From Scedosporium boydii (Eukaryota; Ascomycota; Sordariomycetes; Microascales; Microascaceae): a DNA stretch of 64,000 bases. Made by a program: the position numbers and the translations under genes. The notes beneath the pieces were generated by a model that was not told where the DNA came from, made no database searches, and saw nothing but the letters and a program-made list of their open reading frames with translations. The stretch covers positions 1 through 64,000 of the forward strand of contig NJFT01000187.1 of assembly GCA_002221725.1 (NCBI GenBank), read 5' to 3'. Shown one piece after another: positions 23,688 to 35,813 of the stretch. Positions within the stretch are counted from its first letter, which is position 1. Every line of letters begins with the position of its first letter.

Positions 23688-26132
23688 ATGTCGGAAGTCG
23701 AAGGGTTACCGCGTAAGAAGAACCGGCTGGGATTCAGAAGAGCCTGCATTCCTTGTCGTCAGAGGAAGCATCGCTGTGATGGAGCAAAGCCCAGATGTCT
23801 GGGTTGTGCCAGCAGAGGGCTTCGATGCCAGTATGGCCCCTCCGAGCAGACGTAAGGACGACTCTATCTTCTCAAGGCTGCCTCGCGATTGCTAATGTGC
23901 TGTTCTAGACGAGATGATTTCATTGTGTCGGGAGTAGCGGTGACACCGCAGCATCACCATCATCATGATGCCAACGGCAACCGCCTCAGCCGCCATGAGG
24001 AAGACAATAGTTTAGGGGAGACGCGTCCGCCAATGGAACTTAGTCGGAGCCCTCACCAGCCGACTTCTATTTACCCAAGCGACCCAGCCCACAGAAGCCC
24101 GGCTGAAGAACGGGAGCGGCAATCCGACAAATCAATCTGGTCTGGCAGTGGCAGTTGCAATACGCCAAGCCCGGCGCCTCAGACCCCATCGCAACCAAAC
24201 GGGTACTTTGGTGATTCGTCCTCTTTCAGGTTTGTGTCAAGGATCAGCACGGGACATCATGCGGAGGCCAGTGAGCGGATACCTCCTGTTGAGGTAAGGC
24301 AGTCAACACTACGTGATGCTAGTTGTATCTTCCCGCTCCCCTAACACCGACTATCCATAGGCGCTGCTTTCGAGAGAGTCGTTCCAGTCTCCAAACTCCC
24401 TTGTTCGGGGCGATTTTCATCCCGGAATTGGGTTTCCACCGCACGAACTCGCCGACCGACTGGTGGATGCGTATTTCGAGCATGTCCACGTACTCTACCC
24501 CTTCGTGCACGAAGGCAGCTTCCGGGCCCGGTATGAAGCGTTATGGGCGGGAAGCCTGAACGACCAGGTAGAATCTACCGTTTGGCTGGCCATCGTCAAC
24601 CTAGTTTTTGCGTATGGGCACGAGTTCTGCGCGCAGCAGCAGGACAACTTTGCCTCGCTGGCGGCTCCCTTTGTCGACCGCGCCAAGGCAATCGTCCTCT
24701 CCCACATGTTCACGAGCACAAACCTCCATCTCGTCCAGGCCTTGCTGCTGCTGTGCCACTATCTTCAGGGGACGCTCCAGCTGAACGAGTGCTGGAATCT
24801 CGTCGGTTTGATGATACGGAGTGCTGTCAGCATCGGGCTCCACCTGAACCCTGCCAAGGACGAGTCACTCTCGACTGTAGAGAAGGAAGAGCGGAAGCGC
24901 GCTTGGTGGGGGTGCTTCGTCCTAGACCGTACCCTGAGCATGAAATTTGGCCGTCCGCCCTCCATAATCTTCGACAGCGCCAAGGATGTCGACTTGCCAT
25001 TAGACGTGGACGATCAGTACATCGGCGAGACCTCACTCACCCCGAGGCAGCCCTGGGGACGTCCTCCGCGGCTTTCTTTCTTTGTCCATACGATAAAGCT
25101 GTCTGAAATAATCGACAACATCCTGTTCAGGTTGTACGACACCAGCAGAAGGTCGCAAATTGACTCGAACCAGAAACTGTGGTGGTCGCACAGCCCTGAG
25201 GATTCAACCAAGCTGGGAAATGCTGTGCTCCTAGATGGTCAACTGCAGGCCTGGTGGGATGCTATGCCTTCGCATCTCAAGGATGAGCCGGACCCCTTGG
25301 ATGGAAGAGACTTCCGGCGCCAACAGCTTGTGATGCGTATAAGATTCCTTCAGATGAGATTGCTTTTACAGCGGCCTTCCTTCATGCTCTTCCGTAAAAA
25401 CGAAATTAAGGACGATTTCCTCAGGGGAGTGGCCCTCTCTTCTTCCCAAATCTGCATGTCGGCCGCAAGGGAGACAATCCGCCTCATTCATCATCACTAT
25501 GACAAGCAGCTGTTGAACTCGCTCTGGTACAATCTGCACTGTAAGTTGAGCGCCACACCCAAGTACCTTGACCTTGACGACATATGTCATGAAGGCTGAA
25601 CTCGTGGACTGACATTAAAACAGACGTCTTCACCTCATTGGGTGTCTTGATTACCGTGCAGACGATGGCAGCATCGCTACGGAAGCTGTTGTCGTCTAGC
25701 GAGGATGCACAGGCCCTGCGATGCGGCATGGAGTTCCTGCAGTCGGCGAGTCGGAATAGCATCCTCGCCTCGCGCTATATTGCCATGCTATCCAAGCCCG
25801 ATAAGATCCCGACTGTCCAGACTAATAACGAAAAAGACCACGCGGTCCAGGGTCAGGTGCCAGGGCAGAACCAGGAACTCGGCAGCGATGGCACCCGCAC
25901 TGCCGTCGACGATGAGGTTGTAATCACAGGCGCCAGCACAGGCGCAGGAACACAAGGAAACGAGGTGCAGCAACAATTATCATCTCAGCAGGGAGGGTTA
26001 GACGTTTTGGGTAACGACTTTGACTTTGCACATCTTGATTCTATGTATTCATATGAGCTGCTGTTTGGTACGGGCTTGCCGCAGGAGTTTGTATCGACAG
26101 ATTGGCCTTCATACGAGGCCATGATACAGTAG
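23688..26132 (+). CDS. Zn2Cys6 transcription factor with Fungal_trans domain
   Basis: Four exons (23688-23851, 23909-24293, 24361-25540, 25624-26132) give 745 residues. The binuclear zinc cluster is complete at Cys20, 23, 30, 37, 40 and 47, with basic RQRKHRC between Cys23 and Cys30. A low-complexity linker with a His run follows, then the middle homology domain (VDAYFEHVHVLYPFVH, LVGLMIRSAVSIGLHLNP, WWGCFVLDRTLSMKFGRP). It is a nuclear DNA-binding regulator. It sits between the decarboxylase-like gene and the symporter and is probably their pathway-specific activator. Confidence 0.95.
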
Positions 26133-27276
26133 TAATTCAGTAATTCTCGGTCTTTGTGCAGTCACGACTAGCCGGCAGCTCACGTCACCAGAAGTCACCT
26201 TGTACCCCAATGGATAGCAAGAAATAAGGGCTACAGATTTGGCGATCTACCCGGCCAAGGAAATAGGAGCTCATGGGGTGACCCTGTTTCGTTTTTGACG
26301 AATCCGTAAGAGTCTCTTGTGAAATGAACGCACAGATTGCCCCAATTCATATAACGCCGGTATATGTAAAACGAGCGTATCTGTAAGACTCGGGTAACTT
26401 AGTGCTGAACTAGGGCTAGCTCCTGGGAGGTTTACATGAATTGATGGCCGGCAAAGGTGCATCCTCTTAGAACATAACAATATATCAATGATGCATTAAC
26501 ATATCAAGCTCGTACTAAATCTATAAATGTTACCGCCCCTAACTATTGTAATAGACCATCACTACGGGCGCTTGAATGTACACGATCGGGATCAATACAG
26601 AGGGCGCAGGAAATCCATCCCCGTGAGCGAAGCTACTCTGGACATGTACGGCGGTCGCTGGGGTAAGTAATCGCCCACTGTTGGGTCAAAGTCGCCACTA
26701 AATGACACCCTGGTCGGTATCCCATAGAAAGAAATACTTTGTAGACGCGCTCTACGTAGTTGGTGACTGAAGCCTTCTCAGGCTCACATCGCGGAATGTA
26801 GGGATCGGTATGTGGGTGGTATACGACTGAGGGCTATTACTTCAAAAGGATTCATCTCGCCGCGGCGTTTGCCCGGTGCCGCGGGAAGCGTTGGCACAGA
26901 CCCGCGCATATCTGCTCCCGGCATTATGCCAACCTCCGCACTTTAAGTCGCTTTTAGAGGATGGATGGCTTGGATCCTCCTAATCTACAGGCTAGCTCAC
27001 CGAGCAAACCCGTTAGGCCATCCTTCCCCACACTGGTAGGCCCACGACTGTGGCATTGATGTGGGGTAGTTACGGACTTTGCCAAGAACGACTAAGAGGG
27101 TGAAATCCGGGGAAAGCTATTCAGGGTTGGCCTTGACTTCCTGCAAGGCAGTACTTATACAACTGTGGGCACCCCAAGTTCTGGTCTTCGTATCGCGCAC
27201 TCCCCACTACTATTCTATTATTGCTTCTTTGCCAAGTTGACTTGAACTACTTTAATTGCCCTCTCATTGCCTAAAC
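26133..27276. other. Intergenic region
   Basis: These 1.14 kb separate the regulator and the symporter. I see no gene with family features and no repeat. Confidence 0.5.
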
Positions 27277-29019
27277 ATGGTTGAAGAGACCGAAAACAGA
27301 GTTGCGGCCACTACCGAGACCTTGGCTATTCCCCCCGAGTCCGACATTGCCAAGGAGTTCAAGTCTCATATGACCGTTAGCCATGTAGAATACGGTAGAG
27401 GGAACGCAAAATACGGTAAATATCGCGCTGCCGGGCTCTCGGAAGACGATGCTGCCTTTTTGGCGAGCTTCAGCCCCGCGCGGGAGAGAGCCATCTACCG
27501 CAAGGTCGATTTGCGAGTTGTACCTTTGCTATCACTGCTCTATTTGATTTCGCACCTCGACCGAGCCAACATCGGTGAGTGAGATTTTTAATTATCCTTT
27601 CTTCCTAGTCTCTAACATGCAGTTTGTATTTAGGCAACGCCAAGATCGAGGGGCTCGAGAAGAGTTTGGGCATGTCTGGCTCCGACTACAATGTCGCCGT
27701 GTCTGTCTTCTTCATTCCTTATATCCTCTGTGAAGTGCCGAGTAATATAATACTGGCCAAATTCAAACGGCCTAGCCTCTACGTCGGAATGATTGTCGTC
27801 GCATGGGGGACCGTCGTCACCTTCACTGGGATGGTACAGAATCTCGCCAGCATCTGCGTCACCCGGTTCCTCGTGGGCATGTTTGAGGCTGGTTTCTTCC
27901 CGGGCAGCATCTGGCTGATCTCGCAGTGGTATCCACCCCAGAAGACCCAGGGCCGCACCGCTATCTTCTACCTATCCAGCGCCGCGTCGGGGGCTTTCTC
28001 TGGCCTGCTGGCGGCTGCTATCGCACAAATGGACGGAATCGGGGGTTATGAAGGGTGAGGTTGGCCCGTGTTTATGATATCATATTATACTTAACCTAAC
28101 CGCTAACTGGCTCAGGTGGCGATGGATATTCATTTTAGAGGGGATTTTGTCCGTCCTCTTCGGCGTCGCGGCATTGATTTTCCTTCCTGACACACCGGCG
28201 CTTTCTGGGGGTTGGCTTAAGCCGGAGGAGCAACGTTTCCTCAACCTAATGCACTGGGCCACTCGCGGAGAAAATAGGCAGGAGGTCGACGAAGGGCGCA
28301 AAAGGCGACACTTCAAGTGGTCCATACTCAAGCAAGTTGTTACAGACCCTCACTTGTACCTCCAGGCCCTGGTGCAGGCTTCGAACACGGTCCCCAACAA
28401 CGGTCTCAAGTTCACCATGCCGCAGATAATCCGCAACATGGGCTTCACTTCCACCCGAGCCCAGCTCTTAAGTGCGCCACCCTATTTCAGCGGGGCCATC
28501 GCGGCGGTCATTTCCTCGGTGTGGGCGGACAGGCATTCACGCCGCATGCCGCCCATCCTCCTTTTCCAAGCCCTGGTAATCGTCGCCATGGCCGTCCTCT
28601 TTAGGTACGCGCCGAATATCGACTCGCAGGTGGCGCTCTGCTACTCAATGGTTATGCTGGCCTGCATTGGTGTGTACCCTATCGTGCCGGGTGTTAACGC
28701 GTGGACTATCAACAATCTCGCCGGGCCTGAGAAGAGGTCTATGGGCATCGCCTTTGTAGTGACCATGACCAACATCGGTGGTTTCATCGGCAGCTGGATT
28801 TTCCTTGACAATGAGGCCCCTGAGTACCCCACTGGGTTCGGTACGTCACTGGCCTTCGCCGCTGCGGGAATGGGCGCTGCCTTGCTCGTGGAATATCTTT
28901 ATATGCGGCATAACAAGAAATGGGAGGGCGTCTCCAGAGAGCACATTGAGGCCACGTATACACCTGAGCAGTTGAAGAAGATAGGCGATCGGTCTCCGCT
29001 CTTTAAATATAGTCTATAG
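27277..29019 (+). CDS. MFS transporter, anion:cation symporter (allantoate permease-like) family
   Basis: Three exons (27277-27574, 27634-28054, 28116-29019) give 540 residues. After a polar N-terminus come twelve predicted helices. The family hallmarks are LDRANIGNAKIEGLEKSL in helix 1 and its loop, CEVPSNIIL in helix 2, and RFLVGMFEAGFFPGS in helix 4. Members move organic anions such as allantoate, nicotinate or pantothenate with protons across the plasma membrane. Its position beside the decarboxylase-like gene and the Zn2Cys6 regulator suggests uptake of an organic (possibly aromatic) acid, which is inference from context. ATG 27277 is the only ATG in the open first exon. Confidence 0.93.
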
Positions 29020-30133
29020 CTGCAATATATATAACTTATAATAAATTACTATTTATTTTATTATAAATTATTTATAAATAAAAGAAATATATAATTAAAT
29101 AGAAAATTAAAATAATCTTTTTAAAACTTTTTTATAAATATTAAAAAAATTAATTAATTAATTTAATTTAATTTAATTTTTAAATTTAAATATCTATTTA
29201 ATAATAATTATAATATAATTAGTAGTTATACTTTTATATAGAAAATAATATAATGTTATAATGATTACTCGGCGATTCCCGCCTATCTAGATATTACCTC
29301 AAGGACGAACGTATTAAAACTAGCTCTGGCGATGAGGTAGTAGTCCTCCCCGCGTTATCGAAACTCCTACTAGCTTCTCGTCTTGAAGCTTGACCCACGC
29401 TCTCTCAACTTCTATGTAGACACTCTGGTCGAAAAAAGTCAGAAGATCTGATCCCAGCTGGTGTCAATTCGACCGGCGACATCTAGGTCATAACTTTCGG
29501 GATGCGCTTTAAGATGAGCAAAAATGGCGGCATCGTATTAGGTCTTGCAAAATCAAAGGAACCTCCGCTTCTTTTCAACCCAGCTCCGAGATGGTCTGAT
29601 CCTATTACAGACGGGCGACGTTTCAGACGATCATGACCAAACCAAACAGGAAGCCCAGAATTTTGGCCTCCACCACAGCTATCTGTACATGAATTATGCC
29701 AGCTCGTATCAGAACAGCTGGCGATCTTTTTTTTAATGGCAAAGATGGGAGAACATGGCCCATCTTATCTTTCCATATTCATTTTTGGATGTGGAGAATT
29801 GTGGGGAACAGAGCATGGCGTAGGTTACTTGAAGCAGATAAGGACTCTGGGCACTGTTTGTTACATTGCGCATCGCCCAGCTAGTGATCAATGAAGAAGC
29901 CTACATACATATGTATCTGTACACTAGCCCGGAACAGCTAGACATTGCATACCCCGCATCTCTCGAGGGGGAGACCTTGGGAGGACCGTTGCCAACCTCA
30001 CAGCCTATTCCGAAGGGTGCTAAAATGCGTACGTACGGTAGATAAGAGCACATACACATAATACCGAGTGGTAGAGGCGAGGACGTGGTCTTCCTGTTTC
30101 GTAATTTTCCTTCCCATTTTTCGGTTCGCCATA
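29020..30133. other. Intergenic region with AT-rich block
   Basis: The first 250 bp (29020-29265) are almost pure A/T with short TTAA and TTTAA repeats. The rest has normal composition and no gene I can support. Confidence 0.6.
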
Positions 30134-33042
30134 ATGTCGTCAATAGTTGTTCCTGCCCCAAAACTACTTGCGTCCTGCGACGCCTGTCGCGCGCGAAAGG
30201 TGAAATGTATCAGTACGTGTTTGCCTTGCCTTTTTCCCGCTTCTTCACGCCAGGGCCTCTCGCTTCAACATACCTCGCCGCGGTAATTTTCCTTTTCTTC
30301 ACTTATCCCTATTTATTACGTTGCTCACCCGTGCACTTATTATTAGAGCGGTACCAGGCTGATGTGGCCTGTGTAAGCTGTACGGTGAGTATGACTGCCG
30401 CTGATACCCGGAAATCCGGGTGCCAGGTCCATGTCCGTAGCTGGCGGTTCTAACATTGCCCGAATCTTAGAAACGTCGGCAGGAATGTAACTTCTCCAGT
30501 ATGAAGCCCCGGGTCTCCCGGGCCTCTTACACCGACTCTGGCCGTCAACAACCCCAGCTTGACGAGGAAGAGAATCTGAGAGAGCTCGGCCGCCCACGGC
30601 AAGCGAGCATAGGCTCGTCAATTCATTACACTCAAACTCCCCCACATACTCTAGATGCAACCCCCGTAGAATACCTCCAGCATCAAGCTCAGACGCCGGC
30701 TGCGAGCACCATGTTGTCGCCGAGTTCTGTGGCCCAGACCCGGGATGGTTCAGTATCTCAGCCAACGCAGGCAGCTGACGTACCTTCTGAGCCAGTGATA
30801 TTAGTGAGTGTTTACTTTTCATCGAACTATCACCACCATTGTTGTTAACTTTTACGCATAGGTCGATGATCAGGAAGGTACATTGATATGAGGTCCCACT
30901 ATGATAGCGTTTCTTCTTTGCTAATGGGCTCTAGTCTCATGCTCTAGCTTGGCCTTTTTCTCGGAGCGGAGAATGGATGCCCTCTCAAAAAGACTTGGAC
31001 ACGGACGGGTCCGAGAGTTGGTTAACAAAATCGAAAACCATATTCAGACGTTTGTGTTTGGCCCGGTGGATTCGATCCCGACTCCAGAAGAAATTCGAGA
31101 TGACAAGGGTAGCTACTCATTGACTGATGACCGCAAGCGGCTCTACCTGAAGGGTTCGTTTGCCTATTCCCGAGATCTTGCACCATCCGTCTCATCCACT
31201 ATGCCCGGATGTTGAATTATTATCTAACAGCATATTCCCAGCATACTTTGAACATGTCCATCCCATACTTCCTTTTCTAGATCCGGAATCCTTTCACAAA
31301 TTGGTCTTTTCCCCACAGCCGCCAGGTCTAGTACCACCTAATAAGGCCGTAACAAGCCTGCTCTATGCGGTTTTGGCTATTGGCAGTCTATTTCATGACT
31401 GCGGTTCCTTTAAAGCATTCGCTGGGACGTCATGGCACTTGTTCAGTGTAGCTCTAAGCACCTTTCCATATATTATATTTGGAAGAAGAACCCTTGTATC
31501 AGCACAGGTAAGGAACCATTCCACATCACATTTGTTGCAGGTATTCGCGTGCATGGGCGTTTGTTGATAACTCGCAAATTAAAGGCCGTCACGGCTATGG
31601 TAAGAATTTCTCCAGACCTATTTTCTTCCCATTAATTCCGTCGTTGCCTAACGGAGAGATCTTAGGCAATTTTTGCATCATCTTATTGCGCCGTTTCCAT
31701 CGAAGATGTTCTCATCTCAGAGGCGGCCCGCATGGCTACGTCGCTTTCACTTAATAAGCGCCACGGCACGAGTGAACTAGATATTGCTGCTCAAAGGACG
31801 TTCTGGGCAATATATATCCTTGACAAGGAGTACTCGTTCAATTCCAACAAATCGTCTGTACGTAACTCCGGTGAAGTATCTCGCCACCCACTTCCTCTTC
31901 TTCTTTCAGGCTTCTTCTCTGGTAGTAGGCACTGGGCTCTGATACATAGAGCCAGAACATACCCGATTATGATATATCTAGTCCGCTCCCCCCCAGCACC
32001 TCGATTCATGGTTCCGCGACGTATGACTGGCTTGCATGCCAGGCCACATATGCCCGAATGCTTTCCCGGGCACGCGAAAGATTGTTTTCGACCGCGGCGC
32101 AGCTCCTGCCGAAGAAAACATTGCAGGAGCGCTTACAGACTATGCAAGATGATTTAGATCAATGGAAGGCTGAAGTACCGGAATTGTTTCGTCCTGGGAG
32201 CCCGCTTCGGTCCCACCACCTACCGAAATCAAGCGATCTGGCGATGGCTATTCGGATGCACTTTTCTTACTATCACCTACGGATTGCCTTACTACGGCGG
32301 ACGTTGTATGCTTGGGGCGAAGATTTGGGGAGATTGATGGATGTCAAAGTGTCTTTGGCCGAGGCTTCTCGGGCTATCATCGATCTGACTCACTCTATTC
32401 CTTTGGAGCCATTTAGCCTTCCGTGGTATTGCCAGTCCAACGATTTTCAATCAACATTGGCAACATAGCGCTAACTGATTACTAGGACGTTATTTCACGT
32501 TCCGCATTCTGCCCTATTTATACTCTTCGACTTCGTTGTAGATAATCCCCGGCATCGAGATACGCAGCTAAACCTTTCGTACCTTCACATCGCTTCCGCT
32601 TACTTTGTCCGAGTGGGATATGCTACCGGTTCCTCAAACGGTGGATTATCATCAGAGTTTGCCCGAATCGCGACCGATTATGTCGAGAGGTGTGGTGCTA
32701 CGAATTGCGAAAATTTCGAGACTAACGTCCACGGATCCCGACCAAGCATTGACGAAGCCGGAGGGCAGGCAGCAGATTCAAGGATGGATGTGTCGGATGA
32801 ATTCCTAACTTATATTGTTTGTTGCCCACCTCGACGTTGAAAATTATCGTGATTCGAATGCTAACTGAAATATGTCAAATTCTAATTAGGGGCTTAACCT
32901 ACCATCCTCCCATGCCTTTGACATGGAGAACTTATTGCCCACCTCACCCGGATGGGCTTTTCCATTCACGGATCACGCTTTGCCCTTTGATTTCTCTTTT
33001 CATGTCGATCAAGGTGAAATGTCACAAAACCACGACTCATAG
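30134..33042 (+). CDS. Zn2Cys6 transcription factor, highly split gene (11 exons)
   Basis: Exons are 30134-30212, 30347-30384, 30471-30803, 30862-30877, 30935-31153, 31242-31507, 31585-31599, 31666-31857, 31950-32425, 32486-32816 and 32890-33042, giving 705 residues in one phase. The zinc cluster Cys15, 18, 25, 35, 38, 45 is assembled from the first three exons. The middle domain shows AYFEHVHPILPFLDPESF, ISEAARMATSLSLNKR and FWAIYILDKEY. A 15-nt exon encodes AVTAM, and two others are 16 and 38 nt. The intron at 31154-31241 has an equally good alternative (31158-31230) adding five residues. The C-terminal exon has an acidic, aromatic tail that could be an activation domain. It is convergent with the D-amino-acid oxidase and may regulate the flavoenzyme genes that follow. 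Confidence 0.88.
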
Positions 33043-33196
33043 CCTACAGTTAATTTGGAAGGCAGGGGAAACGGCTAGGAACGATGCGCGTACTGGGTGG
33101 GAGATGTGTGTTACGGAAGACAGGAACAAAAAAATTTAAATGGGGTTTAACCGTGTCGTATATTTCGTCGCTAGGAGGTAGCGTCATTGCTTGCCA

Positions 33197-34250
33197 TTAG
33201 TTTGTCGAAGAGAGGATGTCCAAAACGAGACCCACTGCCACCTGAGCACACCCATATGACCCTTGGTAGCCCCATCCTCCGTGACCGTAGTTGTGTACAA
33301 CCGAAATGCCGTTGATGGTCTCCTTGCTGATTCGTACACCCTCTTCGCGCACAGGCCTGAAACCCACGCCGTGTCGGATGATGTCAAGTGAATCGATTCC
33401 TTTGCCATCGGTCAAACGAGGACATATCTCCACCGCACGCTTCATGATTCGAACGGCCTGATTTGGATCAGGTTGGCTATTTTCGTTTCCCTTTTGGTAG
33501 GTTCCGCCCAATATAGTTCCCCCGCCGGCCGCACGAGTCATGATGTAACAGAGCTCATCGTCGGCGTCATCACTCCCCGACGTCACAATCATGGGACCCT
33601 CGAGAGCAGATTCATTCCGCACGAGCACAATTTGCCCCCGCAGAGGAATTACCCCCCGATCCATAACGCCGCCTAGCTTTCTAGCAAGAAGTCCAGTGGC
33701 GTTTACCACAACATCCACCTTTTCCTTAGTGTGGCTCAGAGATGCGGCACCGGATATGTGCGCGACACTGCCTCGACGAAACTTGACGTCGTGCTCGAGG
33801 CATTGACTCACAAGCCAGGGGAGATATATCTGCGTGTTAATGCACACGGACGTAAACTCGCTTCCAGACTGCACTCCGATCGGGAGCTCATGGGTTGACA
33901 GTCTTCGGTAGTCGTCGAATAACTCGGCAAACCAAGGCGCCTCGTCAAAAAGGGAGTCGAAAATACAATTGCTTTCAACGTCTTTCTCGCGACGGTAGAC
34001 CCTACATTCTGTCCAGTCCAGAAACGCTTAGTATCGCAGTCTCAACTAAGATTGATCATAGGGAGGCCACACTCTGGAAATGTATGCCAGCTGCTGGGGC
34101 TTCGGTGGCTAGACGCTTCAACTCCACCCACGTGTCTCGTTCCAGGGCGGACGACTCGGCTGTGGACATGCTAATACGCGGAATTTATGTTATCATATGT
34201 TAAGACTTTCCGAGGTATCTTTATGCATGCCAAAGCAGGCACCTAAATAA

Positions 34251-34282
<32 letters not shown>

Positions 34283-34559
34283 AAACTTACGGCATGAAAT
34301 TAGCGCCCGCCCATGGGGAGGTATATTCGGGATCGTAATCCCCTGCATGTGTTGTGCAACGACGGTGATAGCCACATCCTTCTGTTTCGATAGTAGAAGA
34401 GCTGTGGTTAACCCGGATACACCAGCACTATAAACAAATTAGACGGGGGCATGCGGAAAATGGATAATTTGAAAGGGAGGGCTTCGGTTCTATTCGTAGC
34501 GGTGCCATGACTTATTGATGCTGCCAAGATACTCACCCAACAACTACAATAGTAGGCAT
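33197..34559 (-). CDS. D-amino-acid oxidase-like FAD enzyme with two compensating indels
   Basis: Four exons (34559-34537, 34427-34291, 34171-34073, 34008-33197) stay open for 356 residues. FAD-binding VVGAGVSGLTTALLL starts the protein, and the C-terminal RPVREEGVRI and VVHNYGHGGWGYQGSYG are diagnostic. Between them the conserved block after AQHM is out of frame: the family's GDYD/SPWAGAN motif lies one frame away from 34340 onward, and the proper frame returns at about 34142. About 30 residues are therefore replaced by unrelated sequence. The C-terminus (SSTN) lacks PTS1. An intact enzyme would oxidise D-amino acids to keto acids with H2O2. It is either damaged or affected by homopolymer sequencing errors. 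Its second intron contains long T runs in the sense direction. Confidence 0.8.
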
Positions 34560-35813
34560 TTTTATCTTCTGATAAGCCGATCGGGTTTATATAAGAGATT
34601 CTTAAGCAAGGACAATTGAATTGTAATATCTGTTCTTATGCTCCGACTATTTTATACTGACTTAAACAAGGTGTATGGGGTTTTGGAAGGTCCGGCAGCG
34701 GGGGTTTCCGATTGCTGCAAGCTGCCTGAATGTCGGGATCCACCTCTTGCTGGTCTGATAATTTGGCAATCCATGGCCGAGTCGGATGTTTCTGGACGCC
34801 GAGAAGCGTTGAGCGCGCCTCGGAGGTTCCGCTCCACCTGCCTGTGCCTGGAGATAACGGAACACATCAATTGATCTTAATCTCGGTACTGGCATGCCTG
34901 GAGTTGATGTGGTCCATTAATTGCGGCATTCAGGTGGGCCATACACTAGCGCGTGGTCTGTTCATTCTAGAATCGACTTGTCAAATTCATACCGAGTAGC
35001 TAAGGGGAGGCCGTATCAAGACTTGCGTGCGTAACAGAAGTGACTATTCTTACTATGCAGCCGATGTGATTGCCTGCCTTGAGCAAGGGAATGGACGAGG
35101 CACCAACATAGGGTGGGCCTCCTTAAGGTCAACATAGGCACTGCTCAATACAAGCGATGAAAGTACTAGCTATCTAGGTCCTCCACTCGTGCAACACAGC
35201 CTCCACATGAAGCGGGGCTGTAAAGACAACTCGTTTGGGGCAATCATGTTTCTTGATGTCAGACTCGTCTCCACCCAGCCATTAGAAATACAGCGGTAAG
35301 GATGTTGACGTTGATATCAAACGTGGCCTGGAATTCTGATTAAGAGGCAGAGGGTTCGGCTCAGCCAAAGTGACAAGCAGGAAAGCTGCACAAGACCAGC
35401 AAGCGTGGTGAGACCCGAAACTGAGCGAAGGGGCTGGGAAATCCAAAGCGGCCACTCTCGTCAGCAAAAGCTTCTTGCACCTTCCGCCCGAGGATACCAA
35501 TATACACTAGGATAACAGAAATATCCCAGACTAGAATTTAAATGATATACGGTGTTGAACAGAATTGGAAATGGGCCGCTAGCGCGCATGGCTGGAGGCG
35601 GAAAGCACTGGGAGTTGTCTTAGGTATATCTGCTCTGGTAGACAATGGTGGCAATTACAGCATTGAAAGGCTAGGGAAACTAACTATCCATTATAGATAT
35701 GCACACGATTCTCTTTCGGAATAAATTTGACAAGTTGTAGCCTGGCGTATGTACATGTATCTGGGTTCCAGGAATACTAGCAGCTTGTTCAATGGATGGT
35801 CGTACCATTGCCA
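34560..35813. other. Intergenic region
   Basis: These 1.25 kb lie between the oxidase start and the monooxygenase 3' end. A minus-strand stretch near 35290-35500 has faint protein-like character but no motif I trust. No gene is called. Confidence 0.45.

Noticed and set aside
34073..34171. Alternative splicing that would place the oxidase GDYD block in frame without indels
   Set aside because: No acceptor gives both the conserved upstream and downstream frames without deleting family-conserved residues.
35282..35500. Possible short-chain dehydrogenase fragment on the minus strand
   Set aside because: Only a short FDINVN-like string was seen, too little to support a call.
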